Positions 26,647 to 35,876 are shown, counted from the stretch's first letter. The stretch: DNA of 64,000 nucleotides from Ruminococcaceae bacterium FB2012 (GCA_900104495.1 FMXS01000004.1:248001-312000), one strand, 5' to 3'. Notes: generated by a model not told the origin, from the sequence alone. Translations and numbers: made by a program.

Positions 26647-28317
26647 ATGCTGAATGAGCTGTATATTGAAAATTTAGCAGTTATAGAAAAATCAAATATC
26701 GCCTTTACCGGCGGGCTCAATGTTTTTACGGGCGAGACCGGTGCCGGAAAATCCATAATGATAAACGGCATCAATGCTATCCTCGGGCAGCGAGTCACTA
26801 AGGATATTGTCAGGACAGGCGCAGACAAGGCCGTTGTTTCGGCAATGTTCACCGATATGAACTCCGATGTTCTGGCCAAGCTTGAAGAGCTCGGGATCGA
26901 GACCGAGGACGGTCAGCTTTTTCTCTCACGGGAGATAAGGTCCGACGGCGGAAGCGTTGCAAGAGTAAACTCACGGAGCGTTAACGTTTCCGTCCTGAAA
27001 GAGCTGGGTGAACTGCTGGTAAATATCCACGGGCAGCATGACAATCAGATACTTATGTCCCCGGAAAAGCATATAGGCATACTGGATGCCTTTGCCGATG
27101 CCGAAACGCTTATTGCTGACTATCAGACTTCATTCAAGGAGCTTCAGCAGATCGCCAAAAGAATAGCAAAGCTGAAACAGGATAACGACAGAAAAGCTTT
27201 CCGCATAAGTGAGCTCCGGGAGATCGTCAATGAGATCACTGATCTCAATATCGGCGAGGATGAAGACGAGAAGATCAGCCGCGAACTGGAGATCTCCAAA
27301 AACGCTGTCATACTCTCCGAAGCGGTTTATCTCAGTGAGCAGATACTTTCCGGCAGTGACGACGATAAAGGAGTCGCTGAGCTTGTCAGCGAAGCAAGAG
27401 CGAGCATTGAAAAGCATACCGATCTGATGCCGGAGCTTTCCGAACTTTCGGAAAGACTTACTTCCGCCGAGATCGAACTTGCGGATATTGCCGCCGAACT
27501 ATCCTCGCAGCTTGATAAGCTTAATGTCGATCCGAAGAGATACGATTTTCTCAACAGCCGTGCCGACGATCTCCGAAGGATCAAGAAAAAGTACGGTCCC
27601 GAGATGTCGGATGTGTTTAAGACCCTTGAGGATTCCCGGGCTGAACTTGAACTGCTTGTGGGCTCCGAGGAGAGCCTTGTCAAGCTGAACGAGCAGAAAA
27701 ATCAGCTATTGTCCGTGGTCTCGCAGAAGGCCAAGAAGCTTTCGGAATTCCGGGCTGAGGCTGGAAAACGTTTTGTTGCACAGGTAACTGAGGAGCTTGA
27801 ATTTCTGAATATGCCAAAGGTCAAGCTGGTTGTGGAACAGAAGGCAGGCAAGCTGACTATCCACGGAATGGATCAGATCGAGTTTCTGATCTCTGCAAAT
27901 CCCGGTGAAGAGCCCCGTCCGATCGCAAAAATAGCCTCCGGCGGTGAACTTTCGAGGATAATGCTGGCTTTGAAAAACGTCATAGCCGAAAAGGACTCGA
28001 TACAAACGCTTATCTTTGACGAGATCGACACAGGCGTCAGCGGAAAGGCCGCTCAGAAGATCGGCAGGAAGTTAAGACAGATATCAAAGCTGCGTCAAGT
28101 CCTTTGCGTGACGCATCTTGCGCAGATAGCTGTTAACGCCGAGAATCATATCCTTATCGAAAAGAATATAGTCGGAGACAGGACCGTAACTACCGTGACA
28201 CCGCTTGCTCCCGAGCAGAGGAAGTACGAGATAGCAAGGATAATGAACGGCGAGGATCCCACCGAACTTATGCTTGAAAATGCCCAGCAGTTAATTGACA
28301 GCGTAAATGTTGACTAA
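26647..28317 (+). CDS. recN: DNA repair protein RecN
   Basis: 556 residues, SMC-like: Walker A FTGETGAGKSIMINGIN (about 28-44), QHDNQILMSPEKHIGILDAF, a central coiled-coil (about 150-380), ABC signature ASGGELSRIMLAL and Walker B LIFDEIDTGVSG. Acts in double-strand-break repair. The argR-recN neighbourhood is conserved. Its 3' end contains the thyX promoter. Confidence 0.96.
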   Translation: MLNELYIENLAVIEKSNIAFTGGLNVFTGETGAGKSIMINGINAILGQRVTKDIVRTGADKAVVSAMFTDMNSDVLAKLEELGIETEDGQLFLSREIRSDGGSVARVNSRSVNVSVLKELGELLVNIHGQHDNQILMSPEKHIGILDAFADAETLIADYQTSFKELQQIAKRIAKLKQDNDRKAFRISELREIVNEITDLNIGEDEDEKISRELEISKNAVILSEAVYLSEQILSGSDDDKGVAELVSEARASIEKHTDLMPELSELSERLTSAEIELADIAAELSSQLDKLNVDPKRYDFLNSRADDLRRIKKKYGPEMSDVFKTLEDSRAELELLVGSEESLVKLNEQKNQLLSVVSQKAKKLSEFRAEAGKRFVAQVTEELEFLNMPKVKLVVEQKAGKLTIHGMDQIEFLISANPGEEPRPIAKIASGGELSRIMLALKNVIAEKDSIQTLIFDEIDTGVSGKAAQKIGRKLRQISKLRQVLCVTHLAQIAVNAENHILIEKNIVGDRTVTTVTPLAPEQRKYEIARIMNGEDPTELMLENAQQLIDSVNVD

Positions 28318-28338
28318 ATCGGAAATATATGTTATAAT
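28310..28338 (+). promoter_or_regulatory. sigma-A promoter of thyX-tmk
   Basis: TTGACT (28310-28315, overlapping the recN end), 17-bp spacer, TATAAT (28333-28338). Confidence 0.8.
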
Positions 28339-28371
28339 ATTTTAATAGTGTTGATAACGGAGGTGTTCTGC

Positions 28372-29142
28372 TTGAAGGTTACACTTATCACCCATACTCC
28401 CGAGCCGGAGAAAGTCATAGCTACGGCTGCAAAGCTTTGCTATTCCTCCAGCGACATCGGTTCGCTGTATGAGGGCCTTACCGACGATAAGGTGCAGAGT
28501 TTTATTGAGATGCTTGTTTCTATCGGCCATGAGAGCATTATGGAACACGTTACCTTCACCTTCGGTGTTGAAGGCGTTTCACGCGCCTGCACGCATCAGC
28601 TGGTAAGACACCGTATCGCATCCTACTCGCAGAAGAGCCAGCGGTACGTTAACGAAAACGGGTTTGAATTCATCACGCCCCCGGAGATCGCAGCAGTCCC
28701 CGAAGCAAAGGAAATATTCGACGAGGAAATGAAAAGGCTCGCTGACTGCTACGAAAAACTTGCGGATGTCCTTACTGTAAAGCATAAAGCTGAACTGATT
28801 GCTCAAGGCATTGATGAAAAAACGGCAGCTTCTAAGGCCCGCAAACAGGCCAACGAGGATGCACGGTTCATTCTTCCGAACGCCTGCGAGACTAAGATCG
28901 TAGTTACGATGAATGTTCGGAGCCTGTTCAATTTCTTCAAACACCGCTGCTGCAACAGAGCGCAGTGGGAGATAAGAGCAGTCGCGGACGAGATGCTGAG
29001 GCTTTGCTCAAAGGCGGCTCCGAATGTTTTCAAAAACGCCGGACCTTCCTGCGTGATGACCGGCAGATGTCCCGAGGGTAAAATGACCTGCGGCAAATTC
29101 AAGGAGATGCAGGAGAAATACAAGGTGCTTAAAAATGGGTAG
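28372..29142 (+). CDS. thyX: FAD-dependent thymidylate synthase ThyX
   Basis: 256 residues from TTG 28372, which has GGAGGTG 6 bases upstream; the frame is open from GTG 28348 but that lies before the ribosome-binding site. The ThyX motif RHRIASYSQKSQRY (RHRxxSxxxxSxR, about 80-93) is intact, as is FNFFKHRCCNRAQWEIR. It methylates dUMP using methylene-THF, NADPH and FAD. Overlaps tmk, which phosphorylates its product. Confidence 0.95.
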   Translation: MKVTLITHTPEPEKVIATAAKLCYSSSDIGSLYEGLTDDKVQSFIEMLVSIGHESIMEHVTFTFGVEGVSRACTHQLVRHRIASYSQKSQRYVNENGFEFITPPEIAAVPEAKEIFDEEMKRLADCYEKLADVLTVKHKAELIAQGIDEKTAASKARKQANEDARFILPNACETKIVVTMNVRSLFNFFKHRCCNRAQWEIRAVADEMLRLCSKAAPNVFKNAGPSCVMTGRCPEGKMTCGKFKEMQEKYKVLKNG

Positions 29143-29800
29143 GCTGATCGTCCTTGAAGGACTTGACGGCAGCGGCAAAAGCACGCAGTTTGAGCGTCTT
29201 GACAAGCTGTTGACCGAAAAGAATGTGCCTCACAGCTCTATCAGCTTTCCCGATTACGCGCAGCCGTCCTCCGCTTTGGTAAAGATGTACCTTGCCGGAG
29301 AGATCTGTGCGAGCGCCGATGATGTAAATGCCTACGCGGCTTCAAGCTTTTATGCTGTGGACCGCTATGCAAGCTATAAAAAATTCTGGGAGGCTGACTA
29401 TAAGGAAGGTAAGCTAATACTTGCCGCAAGGTATGTGACCTCCAACTGCATCTATCAGATGACAAAGCTACCCAAGGAAAAATGGGACGGCTATCTTGAC
29501 TGGCTCTGCAATTACGAATATGAGCTGCTGGAGCTTCCGCGTCCCGATGAAGTGGTTTTCCTGGATATGCCCGTGGAGATCTCGCAGAAGCTGCTGAGCC
29601 GGCGCTATGAGGGTAACGATGCCAAGAAGGATATCCACGAGGCAAATGTGGACTTCCTGCAAAAATGCCGTGAGGCGGCCTTGTACTCCGCGGATAAGCT
29701 GGGCTGGAAGGTCCTTCCTTGCAGCGACGGGAAGGAGCCTCTTGATATAGACCGTATAACAGGTCAGCTTGTGGAGTTGTTTGGCTTTGATGTCCTTTGA
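29135..29800 (+). CDS. tmk: thymidylate kinase
   Basis: 221 residues. P-loop VLEGLDGSGKSTQFERLDKL (about 6-25); ASFYAVDRY-type DRY motif; LEPRPDEVVFLDMPVE-like segment with LPRPDEVVFLDMPVE. Converts dTMP to dTDP. It overlaps thyX by 8 bp, so the two steps of dTTP supply are translationally coupled. Slightly divergent from usual Tmk in the LID region (RRYEGNDAKKDIHE). Confidence 0.9.
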   Translation: MGRLIVLEGLDGSGKSTQFERLDKLLTEKNVPHSSISFPDYAQPSSALVKMYLAGEICASADDVNAYAASSFYAVDRYASYKKFWEADYKEGKLILAARYVTSNCIYQMTKLPKEKWDGYLDWLCNYEYELLELPRPDEVVFLDMPVEISQKLLSRRYEGNDAKKDIHEANVDFLQKCREAALYSADKLGWKVLPCSDGKEPLDIDRITGQLVELFGFDVL

Positions 29801-29819
29801 ACGGAGAGGAGATAACAGA

Positions 29820-30362
29820 ATGGTATATGTTTTTTTAGCAGAAGGCTTTGAAGTAACGGAGGCACTTGCTCCCGTGGATATTCTCAGAAGGGCCGGAGCT
29901 GATGTTAAAACTGTCGGTGTTACCGGCAAGACCGTGACCTCGTCACATAAGGTCCCTGTTGTTGCCGACATCACCAAGGACGAGATACTTCTTAACGACG
30001 AACTTGAACTGATCGTGCTTCCCGGAGGTATGCCCGGTGCAAACAATCTTGAAGCCGACGAGACCGTTCAGAAGGCTATTGACTTCTGCGTGGAGAATGA
30101 CAGATTTGTCGGTGCTATCTGCGCCGCTCCGAAGATCCTCGGCCACAAGGGACTGCTTAACGGAAGGAAAGCCACCTGCTTCCCCGGTTTTGAGCAGGAT
30201 CTTGAAGGTGCAGAGATCACCGGTGAGCCTGCCGTTACAGACGGGAAGTTCATTACCGGAAAAGGCGCAGGAGCTGCTCTTGATTTCGGATTTGCACTTG
30301 TAGCCGCACTTTTTGATGAAGATAAGGCAGCTAAAGTTTCCTCAAATATGCAATGCAGGTGA
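29820..30362 (+). CDS. DJ-1/PfpI family protein
   Basis: 180 residues from ATG 29820 (GGAGAGGAG upstream). VFLAEGFEVTEALAPVDILRR is the N-terminal block with the conserved Glu; FVGAICAAPKIL carries the nucleophile-elbow Cys (about 103); KFITGKGAGAALDFG closes the domain. DJ-1-type members are proposed chaperones or deglycases; the reaction is unproven here. Overlaps the cyclo-ligase by 10 bp. Confidence 0.9.
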   Translation: MVYVFLAEGFEVTEALAPVDILRRAGADVKTVGVTGKTVTSSHKVPVVADITKDEILLNDELELIVLPGGMPGANNLEADETVQKAIDFCVENDRFVGAICAAPKILGHKGLLNGRKATCFPGFEQDLEGAEITGEPAVTDGKFITGKGAGAALDFGFALVAALFDEDKAAKVSSNMQCR

Positions 30363-30937
30363 CAGGTAAAAAGTCACTGCGTACTGAGCTCAAAAAGCGC
30401 CGAATGGAAATGTCCCCGATGGAAAAAGCCGTCGCCGATCGGATCATCACGGAACGTGTCACGCAGAGCGCCTTTTATAACGATGCGGATGATCTGCTTA
30501 TCTATGTTTCGTCTCAGATCGAAGTCGGCACTCACGGGATAATAACCCGGGCGTTTTCAGACGGGAAGTCTGTATACACCCCGCGCTGTATACCCGGCAC
30601 TAATGATATGGTCTTTTGCAGGATAGGCTCCTTCGATGACCTTGAATGCAGTGCTTGGGGGATCTCAGAGCCGAAGGAACACTGCAAGGTGTTTGAAGGC
30701 TCAGATAACGCGCTTTGTATCACACCGGCTCTTGCTTACGACAGAAACGGTTACCGTCTCGGATTCGGCAAGGGATATTACGACCGGTTTCTCAGCGGGT
30801 TCAGAGGCCGCAGAGCAGGTATCTGCTATGACAGTTTTATAACAGACAATGTGTTCAGGGACAGCTTTGATGTTCCTGTTGAAATAATAATAACAGAAAA
30901 AAGAGAGATCATCATTGATGATGAACGAGAGGAATGA
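30353..30937 (+). CDS. 5-formyltetrahydrofolate cyclo-ligase
   Basis: 194 residues. KKSLRTELKKRRMEMSPMEK at the N-terminus and NGYRLGFGKGYYDRFLSG (about 140-157; GxGxGYYDR ATP/folate motif) identify the YqgN/MTHFS family, which converts 5-formyl-THF to 5,10-methenyl-THF. Coupled to mltG by an ATGA overlap. Confidence 0.94.
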   Translation: MQVTGKKSLRTELKKRRMEMSPMEKAVADRIITERVTQSAFYNDADDLLIYVSSQIEVGTHGIITRAFSDGKSVYTPRCIPGTNDMVFCRIGSFDDLECSAWGISEPKEHCKVFEGSDNALCITPALAYDRNGYRLGFGKGYYDRFLSGFRGRRAGICYDSFITDNVFRDSFDVPVEIIITEKREIIIDDEREE

Positions 30938-32625
30938 TCGCAGAAATGGATGAAAAAGATTTCAGCCTCGACGGCTTGAACGATCCCGATTCCAAGAAAA
31001 ACATGAATTATTCAGATCATATGGATGAAACCGATGATTTTTCTTTCGGTGCGCCGAAAAAAAATAACGGACGTCCTTTGGAGGAGATCTCCGAGTCCGA
31101 AGAGGCACCGGGGGATGATTTTGTTTACGAGCCGGCTGACCCGGAGTCTGAGGATGCTCTGCCCGAAAGTGAGCAGGATTATTCCGAAGAGCAGGACTAT
31201 GACGGAGAACAGGACTACTCCGAAGAGCAGGATTACTCCGAAGAGCAGGATTACTCCGAAGAGCAGGACTATGCCGATACCGACGGCTCCTATGAAGAAG
31301 ATCAATACGGCGAAGGCGAGGAGTATTATTACGGCGATGCTGAAGAACTCCAGGATTCGGAGGACACGGTTGATGCTCCCGAGGATGAAGATATTCCAAA
31401 AGAGGATGATGATATCCCCGAGGATGAAGATGATTATCCCGATGAGCCCGATATATCACTGAAACCGAGCTCGACTAACGGAGTAACGGATTTCAGCGAG
31501 CCTCACAGAAAAAAGCGTCCGCAGGACAGGTCAACTGGAAAAAGGTCTGCCGGGAAGAAAAAGAAAAAGCGCAGGTCAAGAGTCAACAACTCTATTTTCG
31601 GTGCGCTTATCCTTGTAACAATTATCCTTACAGTTTCGCTGGTAATTGCTATTACAGGCATAAAGATAGGTATGGAGTATCTCGGCGTCGGCAAGAGCGA
31701 GGACGACATTACCTTCAACATCCCCGAAAATGCCACCCCGGACGATATCTGCGACATACTTATCAGCAATAACATCATTGAAAACAAGACGCTTTTCAAG
31801 ATAGCCATGAAGCTCCAGCATTCGCCTACGCTTTTCCCCGGAGATATAACCCTTCACCCGTCGATGGGTTATTCTACTATTATTGAAGAGCTAAGCAAGC
31901 AGCGCGACATCAGAAAGACTGTCACGATCACCTTCCAGGAAGGTATCACTCTGCTTGAAGCTGCCAATATGCTTGAAGAACAGAGCGTCTGCACCGCACA
32001 GGATTTCCTGTTTGAGTTCAACAAGAAGCAGGGCTTTGCCTACGAGAATCAGATCAACGATACGGCGGACACCTTCTATAAGATGGAAGGCTTCTTCTTC
32101 CCGGATACCTATGAATTCTATGTCAACGATACGGGTTACAACGTATCGAGAACTATCAAATCCAACTTTGCTTCCAAGTATACCGAGAGCATACAGAAGT
32201 CTTTGGGAACGAACGATCTGTCCCTTTCGGAGGTGATCACCCTTGCTTCCATAGTTCAGTGGGAGGCAAATTCCGCAGAGGATATGCCTAAGGTCGCCTC
32301 TGTATTCCTGAACCGTCTGGCCGATCCCGACAAGTTCCCGAAACTCCAGTCGGATGCTACCGCAAACTATCTGAAGAAGGTCGTAAACGTAGTGGGCGAT
32401 ACCGCCAGCAAGGAGCGTTACGCCGATATTTACAACACCTACGTCTGCAACGGACTGCCGGAAGGCCCTGTCTGCAATCCCGGACTGGATGCTATCAAGG
32501 CTGTCCTCAATCCCGAAAAGACCAAGTATTATTACTTCTGTAACAACCTCAAGACCGGAAAGAGCTACTTCGCCGAGACGCTTGAACAGCATCAGAAGAA
32601 TCTTGTCAAGGCAGGTCTTGCCTGA
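30934..32625 (+). CDS. mltG: MltG/YceG-type endolytic transglycosylase with long acidic N-terminal domain
   Basis: 563 residues. Residues 1-185 are a strongly acidic, predicted-cytoplasmic region with tandem DYSEEQ hexapeptides. A basic stretch (RKKRPQDRSTGKRSAGKKKK, about 191-210) then leads into one membrane helix (about 218-242), followed by the LysM-like and YceG domains. The catalytic Glu lies in SIVQWEANSAEDMPKVASVF; LNRL and SDATANY are typical. MltG cuts nascent glycan strands near the membrane and sets chain length. The acidic extension is far longer than in E. coli MltG (340 residues). An ATG at 30946 is an alternative start. Confidence 0.92.
   Translation: MIAEMDEKDFSLDGLNDPDSKKNMNYSDHMDETDDFSFGAPKKNNGRPLEEISESEEAPGDDFVYEPADPESEDALPESEQDYSEEQDYDGEQDYSEEQDYSEEQDYSEEQDYADTDGSYEEDQYGEGEEYYYGDAEELQDSEDTVDAPEDEDIPKEDDDIPEDEDDYPDEPDISLKPSSTNGVTDFSEPHRKKRPQDRSTGKRSAGKKKKKRRSRVNNSIFGALILVTIILTVSLVIAITGIKIGMEYLGVGKSEDDITFNIPENATPDDICDILISNNIIENKTLFKIAMKLQHSPTLFPGDITLHPSMGYSTIIEELSKQRDIRKTVTITFQEGITLLEAANMLEEQSVCTAQDFLFEFNKKQGFAYENQINDTADTFYKMEGFFFPDTYEFYVNDTGYNVSRTIKSNFASKYTESIQKSLGTNDLSLSEVITLASIVQWEANSAEDMPKVASVFLNRLADPDKFPKLQSDATANYLKKVVNVVGDTASKERYADIYNTYVCNGLPEGPVCNPGLDAIKAVLNPEKTKYYYFCNNLKTGKSYFAETLEQHQKNLVKAGLA
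31177..31266 (+). repeat. 18-bp tandem repeat inside mltG
   Basis: Five consecutive 18-base units, each encoding DYSEEQ (unit 2 is DYDGEQ). Three of them are nearly identical at DNA level (GA[CT]TACTCCGAAGAGCAG). Copy number could vary by slippage without breaking the frame. Confidence 0.9.
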
Positions 32626-32639
32626 TGACGGGAAGTAAT

Positions 32640-33851
32640 ATGCTTGAACTGCTTTCTCCCGTGGGAGATATTGAAAGACTGTATGCCGCGCTTGATTACG
32701 GCGCGGATGCGGTCTACTTGGGCGGTACGATGTTCGGCATGAGGGCCCAGTCGGCAAAATTCGATGCCGACAGTCTGAAACTTGCCGCCGACGAAGTCCA
32801 TTCCCGGGGAAAGCGGATCTATCTGACCTGTAACACGCTTCCGAGAAACGATGATCTTCCGCTGCTTGAAGGCTTTGTAAGAGATGCCTGCGATGCCGGA
32901 GTCGATGCGCTTATCACCACGGATATAGGCGTGTTCATGCTGATAAAAAAATACGCCCCCGATATGGAAATACACGTTTCCACACAGGCTGGCGTTGTGA
33001 ACTATGAATCCGCAAGGCAGTTTTACAATATGGGCGCGAAAAGGGTGGTTCTCGCAAGGGAACTTTCCCTTGACGAGATAGCCGAGATCAGAGCCAAGAC
33101 TCCCGACGATCTTGAAATAGAAGCATTTGTTCACGGAGCTATGTGCATGAGCTTTTCCGGAAGGTGCCTTATTTCGCAGTATCTTGTGGACAGAGATGCC
33201 AACAAAGGAGAGTGCGCTCAGCCATGCCGCTGGAATTACGCTCTTGTGGAGGAAAAACGTCCCGGAGAGTTTTACCCGATCTTTGAGGGCGAGCAGGGGA
33301 GCTACATCCTCAACGCCAAAGACCTCTGCATGATCGATCACCTTGATAAAGTGGCAAAGGCAGGAGTCAACAGCTTCAAGATCGAGGGCAGAGCCAAATC
33401 GACCTACTATGTTTCGGTCGTCACCAATGCTTACAGAATGGCTTTGGATATTTACAAGTCCTCTCCCGATGATTACAAGCTTCCGAAGTGGGTGCATGAT
33501 GAGGTTTTCAAGGTCAGCCACCGGCCGTACTGCACAGGCTTTTTCTTCGGTCACCCTAAGGACTGCCAGTATTACCCGAGCAGCGGCTATATCCGGGATT
33601 ACGACGTCGCGGGTATTGTTACGGGCTGCGAAAACGGCAGGATCTACGGCGTCCAGAGAAACAAATTCCTGCGCGGAGACGAGCTTGAAGCCTTGCTTCC
33701 GGGCAGGGAGCCGATCCCGTTCAAGGCTGATGAACTGTTCGACGAAAACGGAGAGCCTACCGAAATGGCAAATCGGGCTACGATGAATTTCTCCATAGCA
33801 TCCGAGCTTGTGCTCCCGCCAAACACTATCCTAAGACTTAAAAAGAACTGA
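32640..33851 (+). CDS. U32 family protein, TrhP-like tRNA hydroxylation protein
   Basis: 403 residues from ATG 32640 (GGAAG 5 bases upstream; an ATG at 32625 overlapping the mltG stop is possible). MLELLSPVGDIERLYAALDY, then GADAVYLGG at the N-terminus and MCMSFSGRCLISQYL with GECAQPCRWNY show the U32 pattern, including the Cys set for an iron-sulfur centre. In B. subtilis the U32 pair trhP1/trhP2 downstream of the mltG homologue is needed for 5-hydroxyuridine at tRNA position 34. Synteny here supports that role over the old collagenase/peptidase label. Confidence 0.85.
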   Translation: MLELLSPVGDIERLYAALDYGADAVYLGGTMFGMRAQSAKFDADSLKLAADEVHSRGKRIYLTCNTLPRNDDLPLLEGFVRDACDAGVDALITTDIGVFMLIKKYAPDMEIHVSTQAGVVNYESARQFYNMGAKRVVLARELSLDEIAEIRAKTPDDLEIEAFVHGAMCMSFSGRCLISQYLVDRDANKGECAQPCRWNYALVEEKRPGEFYPIFEGEQGSYILNAKDLCMIDHLDKVAKAGVNSFKIEGRAKSTYYVSVVTNAYRMALDIYKSSPDDYKLPKWVHDEVFKVSHRPYCTGFFFGHPKDCQYYPSSGYIRDYDVAGIVTGCENGRIYGVQRNKFLRGDELEALLPGREPIPFKADELFDENGEPTEMANRATMNFSIASELVLPPNTILRLKKN

Positions 33852-33861
33852 TACCGATACA

Positions 33862-33900
33862 AAAAGCGCAGAGCCGTTTACTCTGCGCTTTTCTTCTTTT
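33862..33900 (+). terminator. bidirectional terminator between U32 gene and xer-like gene
   Basis: Perfect 12-bp stem AAAAGCGCAGAG (33862-33873) / CTCTGCGCTTTT (33881-33892). The loop holds the stop codon of the convergent recombinase gene (33880-33878), so the stem also encodes its last residues. Confidence 0.9.
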
Positions 33901-34876
33901 TGCTTTTTCTGCCCGAGAGGGGATTTGCCTCAGCGGCTTTTCTGAGATTCTCGCTTGAAAGGTGCGTGTAGATCTCCGTGGTGCCTACGCTCTTGTGTCC
34001 AAGCTGTTCTTTCAGTACGAGAGTATCCACACCGCCGTACTGATACATCAAAGTCGCGGCCGTATGCCGCAGCTTGTGGGTCGTGATCCCGAGGTTTGAA
34101 AGCCCCGCCCTTGCCAGATTCTCTTCAACTATCTGCTGAACACGCCTTTTGTTTATGCGGGTCTTGTTAGCGGAAAGGAATATCGCGCTGCGGTCAACGG
34201 CAGTTTCGTTGGGACGGTTGTTGTCGATGTAATCGTTGAGCGCTTCTATACAGGCATCGTTCAGATAGATTATCCGCTCTTTGCTGCCTTTTCCGAACAG
34301 TCGGAGAGTTCTGTTGTCACGGCTGTAATCCGCAAGGTCAAGAGCCACAAGTTCGCTCAGACGCATCCCGCAGTTGAGGAAAAGCAGGATGATGCAATAA
34401 TCGCGGGCCTTGAAGCGCGAATCAATGCTGTCAAGCAGCTTGTTGCTGTCCTCAAGTGATAAAAACTTCGGCAGTTTGTTTTTAACGGTGGGAAGTTCAA
34501 GATCGACCATAGGGTCGTTCTCGATCAGCTTCGCTTTTTTGTGGAGATAATTGTAAAACTGCTTAAGCGCGGAGCATTTTCTTGCTCTTGTAGCCGTCTC
34601 ATTGCCGCGCTTGTCCTTCAGAAACCGAAGATATACATGAGCATCGTTCAGATTGAAATTCTCAACATATTCCAGCGGAACATCAGCTATCTTGATATCT
34701 CCCCATTCGGTTCCCGCAGGAACATCACGGTGCTTAATTCTCAGATAGCGCAGAAATGTTCTTATGTCGATATAATATGCCTCTTCCGTCCTGTCGGCGC
34801 GGTTGCGGATAAGCCGCATATTTGTGAGGAAATCTTCAAGATAATAAGGGCAGTCGTCATAGTATTCCTGCTTCAA
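33878..34876 (-). CDS. tyrosine recombinase, XerC/XerD-like
   Basis: 332 residues: N-terminal SAM-like core-binding domain (about 8-115) and catalytic domain (about 130-320). Catalytic residues visible: Arg in NCGMRLSELVAL, Lys in GKGSKERIIYL, HxxR in TTHKLRHTAATLMY, His in LGHKSVGTTEIYTH and nucleophile Tyr in that same block. TTG start (34876) with AAAGGAG upstream. No mobile genes surround it, and it is flanked by housekeeping genes, so a chromosome-dimer resolution role is likely. The C-terminus is Lys-rich. Another Xer could exist elsewhere. Confidence 0.82.
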   Translation of the reverse strand: MKQEYYDDCPYYLEDFLTNMRLIRNRADRTEEAYYIDIRTFLRYLRIKHRDVPAGTEWGDIKIADVPLEYVENFNLNDAHVYLRFLKDKRGNETATRARKCSALKQFYNYLHKKAKLIENDPMVDLELPTVKNKLPKFLSLEDSNKLLDSIDSRFKARDYCIILLFLNCGMRLSELVALDLADYSRDNRTLRLFGKGSKERIIYLNDACIEALNDYIDNNRPNETAVDRSAIFLSANKTRINKRRVQQIVEENLARAGLSNLGITTHKLRHTAATLMYQYGGVDTLVLKEQLGHKSVGTTEIYTHLSSENLRKAAEANPLSGRKSKKKKSAE

Positions 34877-34896
34877 AATAATGCTCCTTTACAGTA

Positions 34897-34926
34897 AAGA
34901 CCGCCGATCGTGAGATCAACGGTCTT
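34897..34926 (-). terminator. weak hairpin downstream of the DHH gene
   Basis: AAGACCG (34897-34903) pairs with CGGTCTT (34920-34926) and GATC with GATC, with a CC/AA internal loop; on the minus strand it is followed by only TTTA. It lies between the DHH gene and the xer-like gene, so read-through is possible. Confidence 0.5.
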
Positions 34927-34943
34927 GAACATATTCGGTTATT

Positions 34944-35876
34944 TTATACGGGGATCCTTCCGTTGAGCTTGTCGATTATGATCGGCAGCTCAGAGTCGAT
35001 CTTATCATTGTCCAGCTGGCAGGTGCCTGCGTTGGCGTGTCCGCCGCCGCCGTATGTAAGACAAAGCTCACCGATGTTGAAATCGGAGTTCCTGTTTACT
35101 ATTGACTTGCCAATCATTACAGCGGTATTCTGCTTCTTGAAGCCCCATGCAACGTGAACTGAGAGCTCGGTCTCCGGCCACATAGCATATACCATAAATC
35201 TGTTGCCTGCATAGATCGTCTCTTCATTTCTAAGATCGATGACAACGACCTTTCCGTCTATCTTAGCAATGCGCTGAAGCTGCTCCTTGAAAAGAGCCTG
35301 CTGCTCAAAGTAGAGGTCCACACGTTCCTTGACGTCGGGCAGCATCAGAACTTCTTCAATAGTGTGGTGTACACAGAAGGAAATAAGCTGCATCATCAGA
35401 TCGTAGTTGGAAATGCGGAAGTTATGGAAACGTCCGAGACCCGTTCTTGCGTCCATAAGGAAGTTCATCAGTACCCAGCCCTTGGGGTTGAGTATCTCAT
35501 CGACCGTGAAATCGGCACTGTCGCCCTTGTCAACGGCTTCCATGATCTCGTTGGAGACTTCCGTGAATACCATTTCGCCGCCGTAGTAGTCATATACAAC
35601 TCTTGCAGCCGACTTGGCATTGCCGTCGATGATGTATTTCCCGAGATAATCCTTGAGCTCGTTTCTGATAAGCTCACTCTCGTGGTGGTCGAAAGCCAGA
35701 CCTACTCTTTTGTCAAAGGGCAGGTTAGTGGTGATGTCATTTTCGGTAAGCTCGATCTTTCCGTCCTGAACATCCTTGGGGTGAACGAATTTGATCTCGT
35801 CGATGATACCGATCTCGTTGAGAAGCATAGCACAAACAAGTCCGTCAAAGTCACTTCTTGTAACAAGTCTTTTCAT
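34944..35876 (-). CDS. DHH/DHHA1 family phosphoesterase
   Basis: 310 residues. TRSDFDGLVCAMLLNE (the first Asp motif, about 6-21), LAFDHHESELI (DHH motif), and near the C-terminus YGGGGHANAGTCQL (DHHA1 GGGH motif). Such enzymes are Mn-dependent and hydrolyse short RNA, cyclic dinucleotide products or polyphosphate; which applies is unclear. The single-domain-pair layout resembles exopolyphosphatase-like members more than NrnA. Own promoter at 35942-35970. Confidence 0.85.
   Translation of the reverse strand: MKRLVTRSDFDGLVCAMLLNEIGIIDEIKFVHPKDVQDGKIELTENDITTNLPFDKRVGLAFDHHESELIRNELKDYLGKYIIDGNAKSAARVVYDYYGGEMVFTEVSNEIMEAVDKGDSADFTVDEILNPKGWVLMNFLMDARTGLGRFHNFRISNYDLMMQLISFCVHHTIEEVLMLPDVKERVDLYFEQQALFKEQLQRIAKIDGKVVVIDLRNEETIYAGNRFMVYAMWPETELSVHVAWGFKKQNTAVMIGKSIVNRNSDFNIGELCLTYGGGGHANAGTCQLDNDKIDSELPIIIDKLNGRIPV

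Noticed and set aside
31177..31266. CRISPR-like short repeats
   Set aside because: The units are contiguous without spacers and encode an in-frame acidic hexapeptide of MltG.
33878..34876. Xer-like recombinase as part of a mobile element
   Set aside because: It is surrounded by housekeeping genes, has no excisionase, cargo or repeats, and shares a terminator with a conserved gene.
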